Assembly: GCF_964204645.1 (NCBI RefSeq) | Contig: NC_134026.1 | Location: forward strand, 4,464,001 to 4,528,000 | Length of the DNA: 64,000 nt | DNA from: Tubulanus polymorphus | Lineage: Eukaryota; Nemertea; Palaeonemertea; Tubulaniformes; Tubulanidae | Reading direction: 5' to 3' | Part shown: in pieces, positions 1-13,700 of the stretch | Layout of the letters: every line of letters starts with the position of its first letter | Position numbering within the stretch: the first letter of the stretch is position 1 | Program-made: the position numbers and the translations under genes | Notes under the pieces: model-generated | Told to the model about the DNA's origin: nothing | The model's input: only the letters and a program-made list of their open reading frames with translations | Databases searched by the model: none

Positions 1-149
1 GACGTTTGCGCTTAATTAATCCTACGCTGCTAACTGGATAATGAATGAACCAATAGGAGAAATCAATTGTCAGTGAGATATCATTTTGTATGGCATCTAA
101 ATATGAAAATGTCAATATCAATAATGAAAATCAATTTGTAAGATTTATA

Positions 150-758
150 TCTGATGAAAATAAATACTAGGTACTTTTATCTACAGATCTGTCCACTCCG
201 AATTACCGAAATCATTCGAAAATTATTGGAACCAAAATTTTCAAATCCACAGTCACAATACTCGGCGACGTCAAGATTTACAAACACTTTCTTTCAATAG
301 TCTAAGAAGAAAATTTTCAGTAAAAGTATCCGGCCCTTTACTTTGGAATAACATCAGTGAAAATCTAAAAAACATGGAAAATTCTAAACTGTTCCTAAGA
401 AATTATAGAAAGCAACTTTGTGCTTGATTTTATCATACAGTTATTCGAACTAAAATTATTGTTTTTGGAATATTTCAGAAAATAACTGGCTTATTAAATG
501 ATTATATCTTAATCAAGCTGTTATCATAGTTTACTTTGATTGCATTTTGTGTGTTAAGGGTTGACTGTGAGCATATTATTTTCTTTATTGCATTTCTCTT
601 TTTTTCTTTTCTCTTTTGAGGGACCTGTTTTATACAAACTATTCCTTAGTTTCTACAGACCCCTCCAGGTCTAATTTACTGTATTTTGTATTATGCTTTG
701 TACACTATGCTGTAAATTATATTTGAAAAATAAAGTGTTCAAATCAAATCAAATCAAA
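150..758 (+). mobile_element. 3' end of a non-LTR retrotransposon (CR1/L2/Jockey-like), 5'-truncated
   Basis: One frame ending at the stop codon 425-427 reads as the C-terminal tail of a LINE reverse transcriptase. In order it has LPKSFENYW, IHSHNTR, a basic stretch, VSGPLLWNNI and a final FLRNYRKQL. The H-x-x-NTR then GP-x-x-WN order is typical of the region after the RT domain in CR1/L2/Jockey-type elements. About 300 bp of 3' UTR follows, ending in an AATAAA (728-733) and short tandem CAAAT units near 740-758, the usual simple-repeat tail of such elements. The RT core is absent, so this is a dead 5'-truncated copy or the window edge cuts it. Exact clade is not decided. Confidence 0.72.
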
Positions 759-760
759 TA

Positions 761-3700
761 AATATATCTAAAATACTAAATAAGGTTATTCGATGCCCAG
801 TGAATGTGTGATACCCATCGCCAAGAGCTGAAAACTTATCAAATAGAGCATTGCGGTCATAATATAATGAAGATATCCATCCATTTGAATGTACCATGTT
901 CTCGTATCCAGAGCTTAGTTAGGTAAAGCCCAACGCACACGACACAAGGAAACACAGAATCGAACCGTTTGATTTCTGAAACGTTGTATCCCGAAACAAT
1001 GTTTCTCGGTGTCGCAAGCGCACGCGACGCAGGAAAACGCCCGGAAACATATTTCTGTATCCCGTTTCCCTGCATCGTGCGCGTGAGGTTTCAACAGTTA
1101 TAATAATCTTTAGGTTAAGTTCGTCATAGTCCGCGAGCGCCAAAATCATGCCGAACGAGTTCGAGATGTCGTCTTATCAAATTATCTGATTTGTGTGTTT
1201 CTTCGTCTGATACATCCCCGGTCGGTTTAAGGTGCTTAAAAGCTTCTTCACTTCCAACAGGAAAAGAATGGCCTCTGAAGAAGACGGCCTAGGTAAATTC
1301 AATCACAGTTTAATCAACTAAATATGTTTAGAATCTTTTTAACACTCAACCTCAAAGAACTCATTAGTTTCGAACGAAGTCCCAGCATCACTGATTCAGT
1401 CGTCGGTTCAACAGCGAGAAGCTGCTGATGATTATTATCTAAAAAAAAAAATGAACACCCAACCGCCACAAACATCAACTTTTGTTGAAGAAAACAAAAC
1501 GAGAAATTAATTAACTCAATTTAGTGCTTATTCATGGTAACAGTACGTGCTTGCTTTGAGTTGTGTCACATGCCACATTTGAATGAACCCTCGTTATACG
1601 CTTAAAGCGCCAATCATCTAATCAAGAGCGAACTAATCTAAGAAATTATTCGGTGCTTACAACTGGTATGACAGTCTAAACGGTGTCTTTTTCATAAGCC
1701 GTTTTGCGGGCTTGATTCAGCATCCGTGTTTGGCAGACAAGTGCGCGTTGCTACAGCAACCACTCATGAAAGAAAAAGCTAACTTTGCCCCAGGGAAGGA
1801 GTTCTCTCCCCCACTACCAACGAAAAGGAACGAGTTAATGGTGCCGACAACGCATCAACTGTTGCAAAGTTTAAAACATGTTGAATGAACATCTTCGTGA
1901 TGAAAAAAACAAAATTACGGCGGTCACCATTGGTTGCTAAGCCAACAAAATATTCACTAATTTTTCAGAAAATACATATACGTAGTTAGCATAGTTAACA
2001 TGTGCAGTAGACTCCGCTAGCCTCGGATATCTCCAAATTCCGGAGCATTTGGAGCGGGATGATTTGAAGCAAGACGAACATTGAATCATCTGTCTACGAA
2101 ACGACGATGCGAGGCAAATTGTGGCAAACTGTGGAAAGCGGAATTTACCAAAACTAACGTTAATCATTTCAATTAAATGAAATTTTTAGAATATTACAAT
2201 TCGTATGTTGACATGTGCCCACGCACGGTGTTTAGGTAAGAGTCGGCCATTTTTTGAAACAATGTCAGGGTCGGCGTTCTTCGGCTAGATAAACAGCGAA
2301 AGGTTAAATAGAAAGATTCAACAAAATACCCGCTCATCGTGTGTTTTATGAAACGAATTCCCTTCGCGAATTTGCCCGTTCTCGCTTACATTGCCAACAA
2401 ACATTCTACCGCATAATGACACGATGTTTGCAAAAAAATCACATTTCGCGCAATAGCAAGCCTCCTCGATCATTTTATCCACTGCGCGTTTATCCATTCG
2501 TTTGTGTTTCGAATTGCGCCTGATTCGTCATAAATTGACAAATTACATTTCTCACCGACCAATCTCTCATCCCTCAATATTGTTATTCGACATTTTTACG
2601 AATTGACAACTAGTGCCACGCAGCCGCCATGTATGACGCCATTAAGACGACCTTGACCTTGTCTACGTCCTCGTCCAGAGGTAATCGGCTTTAACTCTCG
2701 GAACTAAGTGTACGAGTAATTTCTTTATCGAGAAGATTCACGTAGAAGGCATAAACGATGGATATAAGGATATAATATGAATGGCACGTGGTTCAAGAAA
2801 GGATTTGTATATCGCAGTACTGCGACGTATTTTGAGATGAATCTGAAAAATCGATTTGTCCGCACAAAATGACGGATAAGAGTCAAACGTAGATTTAGAA
2901 TGCTGGTGCCTGGTTGATCAGCGAGAAAACAAATTTTTGTGAATACTTATACCGGGCTTCATAGATACTATGAAACGAGATTTCAGATGAACCTTCGATA
3001 ATTCGCTTGTAGGCCCAGACGGCGTAGATAATGTCCAAATCGTACATGATTGAAACTTCATCATCCAACTGTGAAAGGAGATCTCATCATGGGATTAATA
3101 GATCTCAATGGCTTGTGTTTCATTTTACGTTTCGGTAATCAGAACTGGTGTCGGTGGATATGTGTCAGGAATAGAAGTCACCGTACACGCGGCCTGTGAG
3201 ACTTCTTTAGGAGATTCTCTAGATACATCATGATAGTATTGGTGTTCCCAGTGGTTCATCAATGAGCACTACAGATTCAGCAATATCTATTTTATGTAAA
3301 CTACGCACATTTGGAATGAATGCGGCGATGATTATTTTTCATTCTCTGTCACGCGGATACTAGAGAAATCATTGCATCTTGTAAACGACGATAAATCTAT
3401 TTCCCAGCTCGAACGCGCAGCCGTACAATATCGAATTCATTTCGTCTGGAGAGCCTACACGTCCGTCCTCAAATTATATCCATAGCACTGATATATTACG
3501 CATCAATTTCAAGTCTGCCTCGTTCTTTGATGATGTTACCGCCGATCCCCGGAGACGGAATCATTGAGCATCGCTGTACAATGTGAAAACATCAGGTGTT
3601 ACAAACTTCTATTTTCGCTCGAACGTTTTGAGCGGTGCTTGTCTCGTAATGCGATGCCATTGAAAATCGTAAAATCGTATTACTCGAGACGATGCACGCG

Positions 3701-4425
3701 GTCCTTATATAAGATTCCATTCTTTTATTGCCGTATCGTACAATTGTCTTCGAAAACCAGCTGAGTCAACATCATTTCTAATATGCACCGATTTTATTGC
3801 ACATCGATATACTACCTTTAATGGGTTCTTATCATATCGGCTTTTTTGCGAAGAAATTCGTGATGAGCAGTAAACAGTTTCACCCGTCAGATACAAGCAA
3901 TCATCGTGCATGCTTAATATCACAAGCTAAGGCATATCTCATGGATTTTTCTTATTCGACGGAAAAGTAATTTACGTCGGAAATACTCCCGACAATCACG
4001 CCCACGTAATCAATGTAAGTCACTTAAATAAATCTGGTTTACCCCCACATTTTACCAACAGTTCAAATGATGTACAAAATGGCCAATTTGTCTGCAGTGG
4101 TTCGACGACACATGTAGAATCTAATAATCTATTTTTTCGGTCTTTTATTTCGATATGACGTCAAACGAAGATGGTGGCAAATACAAACTGAAGCGCTATG
4201 TTCTTTACTTTAAGCAACGTCATTGTCATTTCTGAAGTTTTCATATCTAGAATTGCTCGATTCGGATCTACTTGAGTGATATCCGAGTTGGATGTCGTGA
4301 ACTTCATATATAGCGTCACAAATAAAGATTTTAAAGAACAAGTTGAACGGACTTGGGTGGAGTCTACTGTACAGTATATCGAAATCGAAAAGGTTATGAA
4401 CTGGTTTAATTTGAAAAGATACAAA
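761..4425. other. gene-free stretch
   Basis: Only short open frames lacking recognisable motifs or convincing splice borders. I see no RNA gene and no structured repeat here. Confidence 0.5.
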
Positions 4426-4538
4426 ATCATCGAATCTTAGTTGTCGAATAAACACTATAAGCGTGTATACTGTAGATAAATGAAGAAATCCCACACTTCG
4501 AATTTTAAAATTATACGATCAAATTTATTATAATGAAA

Positions 4539-4580
4539 CCACAACGTTTCGGCTGTTGACTAACAGCCATCATCAGGTGG
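4539..4580 (-). ncRNA. minimal hammerhead motif (antisense arm of the palindrome)
   Basis: The reverse complement of this arm has the same order as the plus-strand motif 14 bp away: CCAC, CTGATGA, a 7-bp stem II with loop AGTC, GAA, ACGT, T, GTGG. The two motifs face each other across the palindrome centre, so a transcript from either strand would contain one motif in sense orientation. Confidence 0.6.
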
Positions 4581-4593
4581 AATGGTCTTCTTT

Positions 4594-4635
4594 CCACCTG
4601 ATGATGGCTGTTAGTCAACAGCCGAAACGTTGTGG
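4594..4635 (+). ncRNA. minimal type I hammerhead ribozyme motif (sense arm)
   Basis: In order: stem I strand CCAC (4594-4597), core CTGATGA (4598-4604), one extra T, stem II GGCTGTT/AACAGCC (7 bp) around loop AGTC, core GAA (4624-4626), self-complementary ACGT (4627-4630), T at the expected cleavage position (4631), and stem I partner GTGG (4632-4635). Minimal hammerheads with a stem III of about 2 bp are known in Penelope-like retroelements, where a palindromic stem III lets two copies pair as a dimer. The extra base after CTGATGA deviates from the textbook core, so activity is inferred and not certain. Confidence 0.62.
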
Positions 4636-4709
4636 TTTCATTATAATAAATTTGATCGTATAATTTTAAAATTCGAATTGTGGGATTTCTTCATTTATCA
4701 TCGAATCTT

Positions 4710-7700
4710 CTTTAACTGAGGAGTTTATTAGTTTACCAGTTCGCACATAGGCAGTAAATATTATCTGCAGCTCTGGTCATTTGACTTTCCCTTTCTGTTG
4801 TTAGGAATTCAATTATTCAAATGGAAAGACGTTTTTTTCTCCGGTATAAGGAATCAATTATGCTCGGGATGATGAACTCAACGATCTTCATCCCATTAAA
4901 CGGATAGCGTCTGGCGTCGAGTTGGGAATGCCAACGATTCCTCCTACTACATTATTTGTGAGAAGGTGATTATCTTATTCACCGCGTCAACAATTTTCTG
5001 ATCCTTCCAATCACAAATACTTATTCTAAACATTACTCGGATTGTGTACTTTTTATGCCTTCAACGCTAAGCAAGAGTTAATGATTTTATAAAGAAATTT
5101 GTGTACATGTCACTTCGACAACTGACCTTAAGACCGATTCATTTCCTAATTTACTACACTTATTCTTAACATTACTCGAAATTGTGTAAGATTTATGCCT
5201 TCAAAGATAATCAAGATTTTATCAATTTACAAATGAACGTTCAAACTTCGACAAATGACCTTCAGACCTATTCCTTTCTAATTCCTTTTTAGAATGTGAT
5301 CATGGTTTTGTAGAAATTTATTTCATTTCAGATGTTGTCACATTCATGATCTTTGCATTCATTGCCTAGCTTAATGGGGAATCGATTTACATCATAGAAG
5401 TCTATATGAAAATGGTCTTTCATCAATCTGGGATTAACTTCTTTTCCGTCGATCAAACCCATTCGCGCAACATAGAGCAAGCGTTGAATTATCCGTTAAT
5501 CTTCTAATAAAGTAATGGTTTTCCGTCATAATATGTCAGCGTCAATGTCACGGTTGCTCCGTACGCATTCACCACTTACACGAGAAAAAAAAGCGTTGCA
5601 AAAACTACCACTGCACGACCGCTAAATTTGCTAGGGAGAGAAAGTCGATTTAGCTGCGAGAAGAATTGGATACTCTAGTCTACTGACAGTTAATAAGGTG
5701 TTTCCCCATACTGAATGGACGTCATTAACAAAGTTTCAAGTTCACGACGAATGGTGGCATTTTGCCGGTCACCAGCTACGGTTCACTTATCCTGTATCTC
5801 CATAAGTGCATCTCCAGAAAGGTATATTACGCGTCTAGAATAAATGCGCAGAGTCAACTTTTTGGCCATCGTAGACCGTTCTATGAAAAAAGAATCTCCA
5901 AAACGTATTTTGTCGTTAGATGAACCATCCCCCAAATAAGCTTTTGAACATTGGGTATGATATTAATAGCAGCTTTTACAATTTAGTTTATCGGAAAATA
6001 AAGTAAAAACAAAATATGCACTACAAAAAATATGATTAAAGCCTTTTTGTGTGATTCGTAGAAATTGATACATTCGAGGTCACGTAACCCAATTTTCAAA
6101 ATTCCCCCGCGATCCCACCTGCCACTCCCACATGCTTTTCGCGTTGATTACTGAAAAACCTCGCAGACATTACGACGGGTTTAGTGCAGTTTCCAAGAAC
6201 TCCACACTGCGTATTACCTCGCATCGTCCTGATGACCAAACGAAGCCAAGCGATAACCTGGGATATTCGTTTTCGTTTCCTGGCGGAAATCATTTGCCTG
6301 TTTCGCTGGTTAGTGTGCAAGTCGTGTTCCGTTCGATTCTATTGTAAAACCACGGTTAAACCCCTTGTAATCGCCGTCATTCTGATCACGTGGTATCGAA
6401 TGTCAATTACTAGCCCGCGGAACACATGTCATCAGCACGGCTAATTAATATAGAGAGACAATGCGCATCCCTTGACATGGACCAACGACAGTACGCCACC
6501 GGCTAAAGTCGAGAATGATAAATAAGAATGCAAATCATTCCCCATTGCCGATGCGCACGGGCTCGTTCGTATTAATGTTGCCTCAAAGATATCACAGGCG
6601 AAAAGCACGACAGCTTAGTTTAAATAATTAATGAAACCTATTAACACTATGTCTATATATACATATACATGTACTCATGAGTTATACATGTACATTTTTG
6701 GGTTTCGTTCTGGAGCCGCCCTGTAATTTTTATAGCAATCGACTGTAATTCGCCTAAGGCATCCAGATATTTTTTCGAATCGGGAGGGGTTCAAATATCA
6801 CTAAGATAAATATGTAGAACGGACTATACTGTTCACACCAGTTTCACCGATACATTTCCAATATTCACCCGAGGCATGTTCGCAAATAGACAACAATACC
6901 GAATTTATCTTCATCGCCGGTGTTAAACGCTTGAGGAGGGAGGGGCTTCTCAGAATTCATTTGTAAAACAGCACTGTGGTTTTTATCAATTCATAAATCC
7001 GCGACACCATAGAAATGATTTTGAGTTCATCACTAAATGAACGCTAGATTCTTACGCTTGATATTTTGAAAAAGATTACGACGATTGAATGGAAAATTCT
7101 ATCGCGCGCTTATATATACCGAAGAGGCTCATTTTTAAGTGAAATATCGTCGCTGAAACGACTCAATAATATATCAACGTTCGGGACCAATAGACCATAC
7201 ACTAAGACCACAAAGTTTACGCTAAATCACACACGAAGGAAATGAATTCCGGCATCTCCGGAGGTAGTCAGTTCCGTCAGCTCTAGGGAACCTGTACTTT
7301 GATTGCATATTTCTGACGAATATGACGACCAAGCTTTGCTTCTTCAATAAATACCCTGGCTGATGTGTTTTTACTCCGAGTAAGTGCACGGCGGTTGTAC
7401 ATGGGCTTATTCATTTGCTCTAGAATCTTTCTCGGCTATTTCAAAGACACCAAAACGGGTGAGACAAACGTCGGTGGTGACTGGACTTCTCGTTGTTCAA
7501 ACAATAGCCGTAATTTGTCCGCAGTAAAACACTACATCAATCGCATCAGTCGCAAACAACCAGCGAGAACTCTCATTGCACCATTGTTACTTTTTTACTT
7601 GCCTGATTCAAGATGATTTATTTGGTGAAGCTTTTAGTGTTCATTTTGGTGTTTAAGTTACCCTATATACTGTGCCTCTATAGAGGTCTTGCACGCGAGT

Positions 7701-10700
7701 ATTTGAGACCTGCGTTGCGTAACAGCAAAAGATAATCAGGAATTCACGGATTTTGAGGGCTGTCATGTAAATCAGTTGTTGTGTTTGCCAACCAAAATGG
7801 CGTAGTCACATGGCTGCAGGACCTTTATAGCGATATCGTGTATCCATGTGCCCAAGTGACGGACGCCATATTGACGGTCAATGCACGATATTTACTTGAC
7901 AGATCCCCGGAATTTGTAATTAACAATATCATCTTTTGTTGTTATCTTGTTATCTTCTGTGGTATCATGTTTATCCTGGAGGCCTCATCATTGTATCTAT
8001 TTTAGGACGTTGTCAAATTCAAGCATTCCACTTGAAATGTCAAACGATAGTTTGACATTTTGAAAGGAATAGTACGACGAGTTCAGACAATACTCATGTA
8101 CACGATATACTCTATAACCAAGCTTGTGGCAGTCGTAACTTTTTGTACATAAATGGTACAATGTCAAATGCATGGAAAATCTGGGTGTTAAACATGTGCA
8201 TAGTGTTCATTTGCACCATTCGCTGATCGTCGAGGTGGTTATTTCACAAATACTTAACCTAATACAACAAGAAAAATCACTCAAACGATTATGATCACCT
8301 GCAGCGTGTTGAATCCGCGCTTACTTCCATTCCGAATTGCCCTTGATTGTGATGTCGAAACGCCAAGAATCACGGCAATGGCGACGATGAAGACAAGATG
8401 TAAATAGTCCAGAGATTTATCATAGCACCATTCGTCAATAGATTCATTAGTGTCTATTCGACCTTTCTGACACGCACAGCTTTTTACGTCGAATAATTGC
8501 TGAAGTACCGCGAGACGTAGTGGAAATCGTTTTAACTGCATTGCCTAACATTAACGGGAAATTCGCCAGCTAAATTGGTCGCCAGAAAATGAAGAAGAAT
8601 GTATTTTTCATTGAAACCAACGTAAATGACGTGTCAGTCTCATGGCAATCAACTACCTCCAATTCTACTTTTCATTCTGTAGGAACATTTTCAGTTACGT
8701 GCAACTTTGGTAACCTTATTCCGGTACTAATGGCGTTTCTGGGAGTAAACCTGGTAGAAACTATTCCAACCATTCTTTTTCCTGCCGAAAGTGCTAACAT
8801 CGGTAAATTCATTGAATATGAAAACTAGCGGAGACAAAGATGTTGTAGGTAAGATAGACTAACTACTATACCATCAACGACTTGAACGGAACGCCATGTG
8901 GTATAAGGGTAGCGAACAATCTTGGGGTCGTACGGAAGACATTATTGTAATAGCCAACTACTTATTGGTCCCAAGCGTAGTATACTAATGGCTACGAGGA
9001 CACGAGAACGTTTTTTGCCAGCAGGATACCCGCCATCAAACCGGAAAACCCTAATTTTTACGAGAAGTGCGGTCGTGTTATATTACTTAGTGGTTGTACG
9101 CGGGGATAAAATACGAGCCCAACGAAATGATCTATTTCGTTGTCTTGTTAAGATTTTCGTGGCTGTTACTTTCATCCGACCGACCAACGATTCAACACAA
9201 ATTCATTCGATATAAATCATATTCCGAATTAAAACATATTGGAAATCTTATGATAAATGATGCTGCATTTTCGCACTGTCACAGCGGGCCGTGATTGATT
9301 AATTGCATCGAGTTTAATTCACGAAGCTTTGAGTATCTGTCATACTGTTTTTGTCAATTAAGTTGTTTCGTATGCAAATCGCGTTTAGTATGCAGCTTTT
9401 CTTTTCTCCATTCGTTTTCGTACAAAGAGTTTTTTCGTCACAGAAAAAACTTTCGTTCTCTGGTAAAATGCATTATTCCGTCTGATTGCGACGCGTACAG
9501 TTGTTTCGCTGATTTCCATTCTGGAAGTATGTTCTACCTAAGTTCTTTTTTTTTCGTTTGGTGCCGTGCGTCTTCTAAGACAAGTGGAGCCAGACGAAGT
9601 AAAGTAACGATGTTACGAGGGGTAAATATGTAAAATCATCCGTCCCAGTAGTGACTCTGGCGCGATATATTTGTGTTCGACAAATATTGGCACCGATGAA
9701 AAAGTTATCGTTCAAAAGTCAATACATTGACTGCAGGTGTCTTTTCATCAACCGGCTCGTGGTAATAACGAACGTGGCGGCTGCCAATTCGAATGAGGGT
9801 TTTTAATCGGAATGTGCACGAACGGCAAAAGGCTTATCGGTACGGCCCAGGACGGGGTTATATCGACATCCGATGTTTCAATCGATAGTAACGACACTGT
9901 TGACGTTGCAACGATGAATACCGGGGCTCAAAACGATATGGATCTTCAATTTGTGGTGCGTAGTAACCTTTAATGGTAACACAACAGACCACCGTCGGAA
10001 GCGCTATACTAAATGAATGTTATCGTCAATGGTGCGAGCAATGGAATTTTGTGGGGATGGTTTTGTCGGTTCGGTCGACTTTTATGACTGCGAAGTGTAA
10101 TCATCAATCGAAAAGGAACTACGGTTTCGTCCGGCTTGGATTGTATTTTGGCCAGGCCTCTACCCAAAGGTGCAGCAAAAATCACATATCATCAAAGCAC
10201 GCTGCATAACGAACACATAAAAGAAAGGAAATAATCGTAAGATAGAGTGGCAGAACTATACAGAGAGATTTCCGTGCAGAAGAACAGGATGATTGACATG
10301 GGAAAGGAAAGTGAACGGATCCATAGGATTAGAGGCATGTATTACCAGGAAATCAGCTCAAGGAAATGTCTGGGAAAAGAATTGGCTCAGGAGGACATTA
10401 GATAAAAATTCTACCAAACTTTTGCATCGTACCTAGATACTGGCCTTTCGATTTTGTTGTAATCAATACAAGGGCTTTTGGGGATAGAACAGAACAGAGG
10501 CAATAGACAGCAATGCTAGAACCTAGTTGATTTCAACGTCGTTAAAAGATGTGGAACAAAACTTTTTCCAGGAGTTTCAACAATCGTCAGTATTATTCGG
10601 AAGGGTTGTATGAATCTGTGATCTAAATACATAGACGATCAGCAAGCTCTTCACTTTCCTTGTATTGCTGTCTACGTTTAATCTGATCAACGATCTAACG

Positions 10701-13700
10701 CAGTTCTCTTTTTCCCCCTTGGCTATGAACCTAAATTCAATTTTGTTTAATTCTCTCTCGTCGTCTAAAAATAAGAGTTAATGGCTTTCGTTCGCCCTCA
10801 GCACCAGGACGCTCGTCTAGTTCCCAATGTTGCGAACAATGGCTTTGTTGACCAATTCGGAGAATTTTAGGGATTTGAAAAGCGAAGTTGAATCGGTGCA
10901 AATCATATCGTGCAACAATTTCAAAAGAATAAAGACTTTATGAGTGTATCATCAAACGTGTTGCTGTCCCTTTGATCGACGTATTAGCTCTTTGCTCATT
11001 CTTAAGCAGAAAATTAGTCGCAGTGGGACAGAGAGAGAAAGATAGAGAAAAAAACGATGTATCTGTTTTACTACGCTTTGCTTCATAAACGTAAAATATG
11101 CATGTGATTTGTTTTATTTGTTTTTCCTGATAATATCAAATCGCGTATAGTGGTTTTCTAATTATTGCTTATGAAAATATGCCAATGCATTTACCATGAA
11201 TCAACTCGCAGAAAAATAAAGAGACCTAAATATAGCCATTAAAATCAGGTGATATCTATTGCGGCTGTAGACGTTGCCGTGCAATATTGACGTTCAAGAA
11301 TGGGGTAATGGAACTCAGTAATGGTCTCCTTTGAAGATGGCCTCGTTCATATACGACAGTGACACTGCCATCCGCTCCTTGGATGAAAGCCGGTCGAAAT
11401 CCTATTAACGCATTTACAGAAATAAAACCCGGACAATTCCGTCTTCATGGAGGAAAAACTCCTACAAAGGGTTCAGCTCGAGGCCAGATTTGCACCAACA
11501 CGGTTAAACCAGACGGGGGAAAACATGTCAGAAAATGAGGCAAATACCACAGCACCATGAACAGACGTATTACCTCATGAGATGCTTTAGGTGTGTTATT
11601 CATCGTACAATCAATTCACGACACCGCGGGGCACGAAGATCTATATTGTAATTTTAGAAGCGCCATCTTGTCTGGGCTATATCATTCCTGCTTTTAGGAC
11701 GCCCTTTAGAACTGAAAATACAAGGTAACTACTACTGTTTATATGCACGTTCGTTATTCTAACCATTTATAAACAGTTGCCAGGACGCTCCCAGCAAAAA
11801 TGACTCAACTTAGACCGATCGATTTTTACCGCGATATTTTTAAATTCATACATTCGTGATATATACGTAGATTTACTTTCCGATTAGTCATCAGAGTGAA
11901 GTAGATTGTAAAAAAATTCGCAATAACACTGAAATTGCGATCGAAAAAGTATCACGTGCCATTGAATAACGATACTTCTTTTATGAATTGGATCTAATTC
12001 ATGTATATGTTTTATATAGGTGATATTTATCTGTTGTAATTAGAGCTATTGAAATTAGAAACTAAAATACATGTATGAATCATATATGAATAGTTTCCGA
12101 AAAAATTACATACAATCCCCAAGGAAGCGTGTTCATGAAAACACAGACAATATCAATATCAAATGAAGTACCAACCTAAAAATATGTAAGTATATTCTAA
12201 AAATTGTGCTCATTATTGATTTCTGCCGAAGGCTTTCTAGAATAAATCATACACGTCTCATTTGAAAAGTTGTTTTTTTCTGTTGTTGTTGTGACAACGT
12301 CAAAGATCAATACATAATACATGTATGTATCACGACTGGTGCCGTGCCATCTGATGACGAGACAGAATTATCGCCGTTTCACTATTTCAAACATATCATC
12401 AGGATGTTGAAAGAAATTGAATAAACTGACAAATTGCTTTAGATTGAGGCCTTTGATTTTGTTATCGAGGCCGCTTTTTTAGAATGATTTGTACATTCAT
12501 TCATTCCCAATGTTGTCTTGCCTAGTTTCCATGGTGACAATGACAATGTAAAAAAAAGGCACCGGATTCTGTTTATTCGGGTCCGAACTTCGTCGTATTA
12601 AAGAGAATGAAAGATAATAGATATATCATAAGTCAGGAATGAAAGGGCTATCCGAAAGGAAAAAATTTGTAATATTCGTGAATATTTCATGACTCGACTG
12701 GCAGTGGTGGTACATGTATTAAGGACGACTGTATAGGATTATTTTCTTTCCACCACAGTGCAGCTAAAATATCACTGATCTTGTGGCTTATAACTTAAGA
12801 AGCTCTTGAAAATGTGGGGGCGACCGTCGTGATAAATCATGCATTTCATAACGTCGATGCGTGGAAGTTCCATTGAAAGTCTGCGAACCACGAATACATG
12901 ACTCCCCTTTCAGATTTGCGACAGAAAATACATCGCGTAGGAAATGCGGCATAGATCATAAGTGTTTAAGGGTTACCCATATCATATTACAATTCATAAC
13001 AGTTGACTTATTTATACAAAATTGTACAAGATTAGAACAAGATCTACAACAAGATCTACAGAAAACCATTTTCTTATTCCCTTGATTAATGTTGTTATAT
13101 ATAGTGTATATTGAAATTTTTAAAATCTTAAGGCACCACAAATACCAAACTAATTCAAACGATACACGAACCGATTGATACCACCAATCAATAGAAGCCT
13201 GTCATCTATTGTCTAACAAAGACCAGTGAAAGATACTTAAATTACAGGATTCGAATCGATATATCGACCGATGTCGATCCGATATGGAGCATAATGACGC
13301 AATTTGCGATTCAGGCGATGGAGCGAGAAAGGGTTGGCTCCGAAAATATCCAATCATTGATCACACTAAAACGCAGCTGAAGCATTGCGCGAAATCAGTA
13401 GTTTTAAACCGATTTTCGTCAGACTAACGTAAGTTGTTAGAAACGAAAGCCTCAACAAATAACTCTAATTTTGGATCGGTCAATCCGCTCGACCACCAGA
13501 GGATGAATCTTATGAAAATTTTGACAACTAATTGTGAGAAAATTTGTGTAGTTTTCAGCTTCGCGCTAGCGCGGAAGCTATTCGTTATCAACCCGAAGTT
13601 GATTTGAGTTAGTTATGCGCCCTGTCCACGATGCAACGCTCGGCCCTAGGGATTCAAATATGGGTACCCCGATTTCTAATACATTGCAGCTGGCTCTTTA

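Larger units (their letters stand above)
4426..4709 (+). mobile_element. Penelope-like, hammerhead-bearing palindromic element, copy 1, with target-site duplication
   Basis: The 13-bp direct repeat ATCATCGAATCTT at 4426-4438 and 4697-4709 brackets an element at 4439-4696. The element begins AGTTGTCGAATAAAC. From 4475 it is a near-perfect inverted repeat to about 4699, centred near 4588. Each arm carries a hammerhead-like core (see separate entries). A second copy at 37498-37684 has the same left start and the same right end and its own direct repeat, so the borders are well supported. Variable 12-13 bp duplications point to target-primed reverse transcription and not to a cut-and-paste DNA transposon. 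Assignment to Penelope-like elements rests on the ribozyme type and this structure; no protein is present. Confidence 0.7.

Noticed and set aside
12350-12385. CTGATGACG as a possible hammerhead core
   Set aside because: No GAAAC block or stem I partner follows at the right distance; the same holds for CTGATGA matches near 15640 and 23307.
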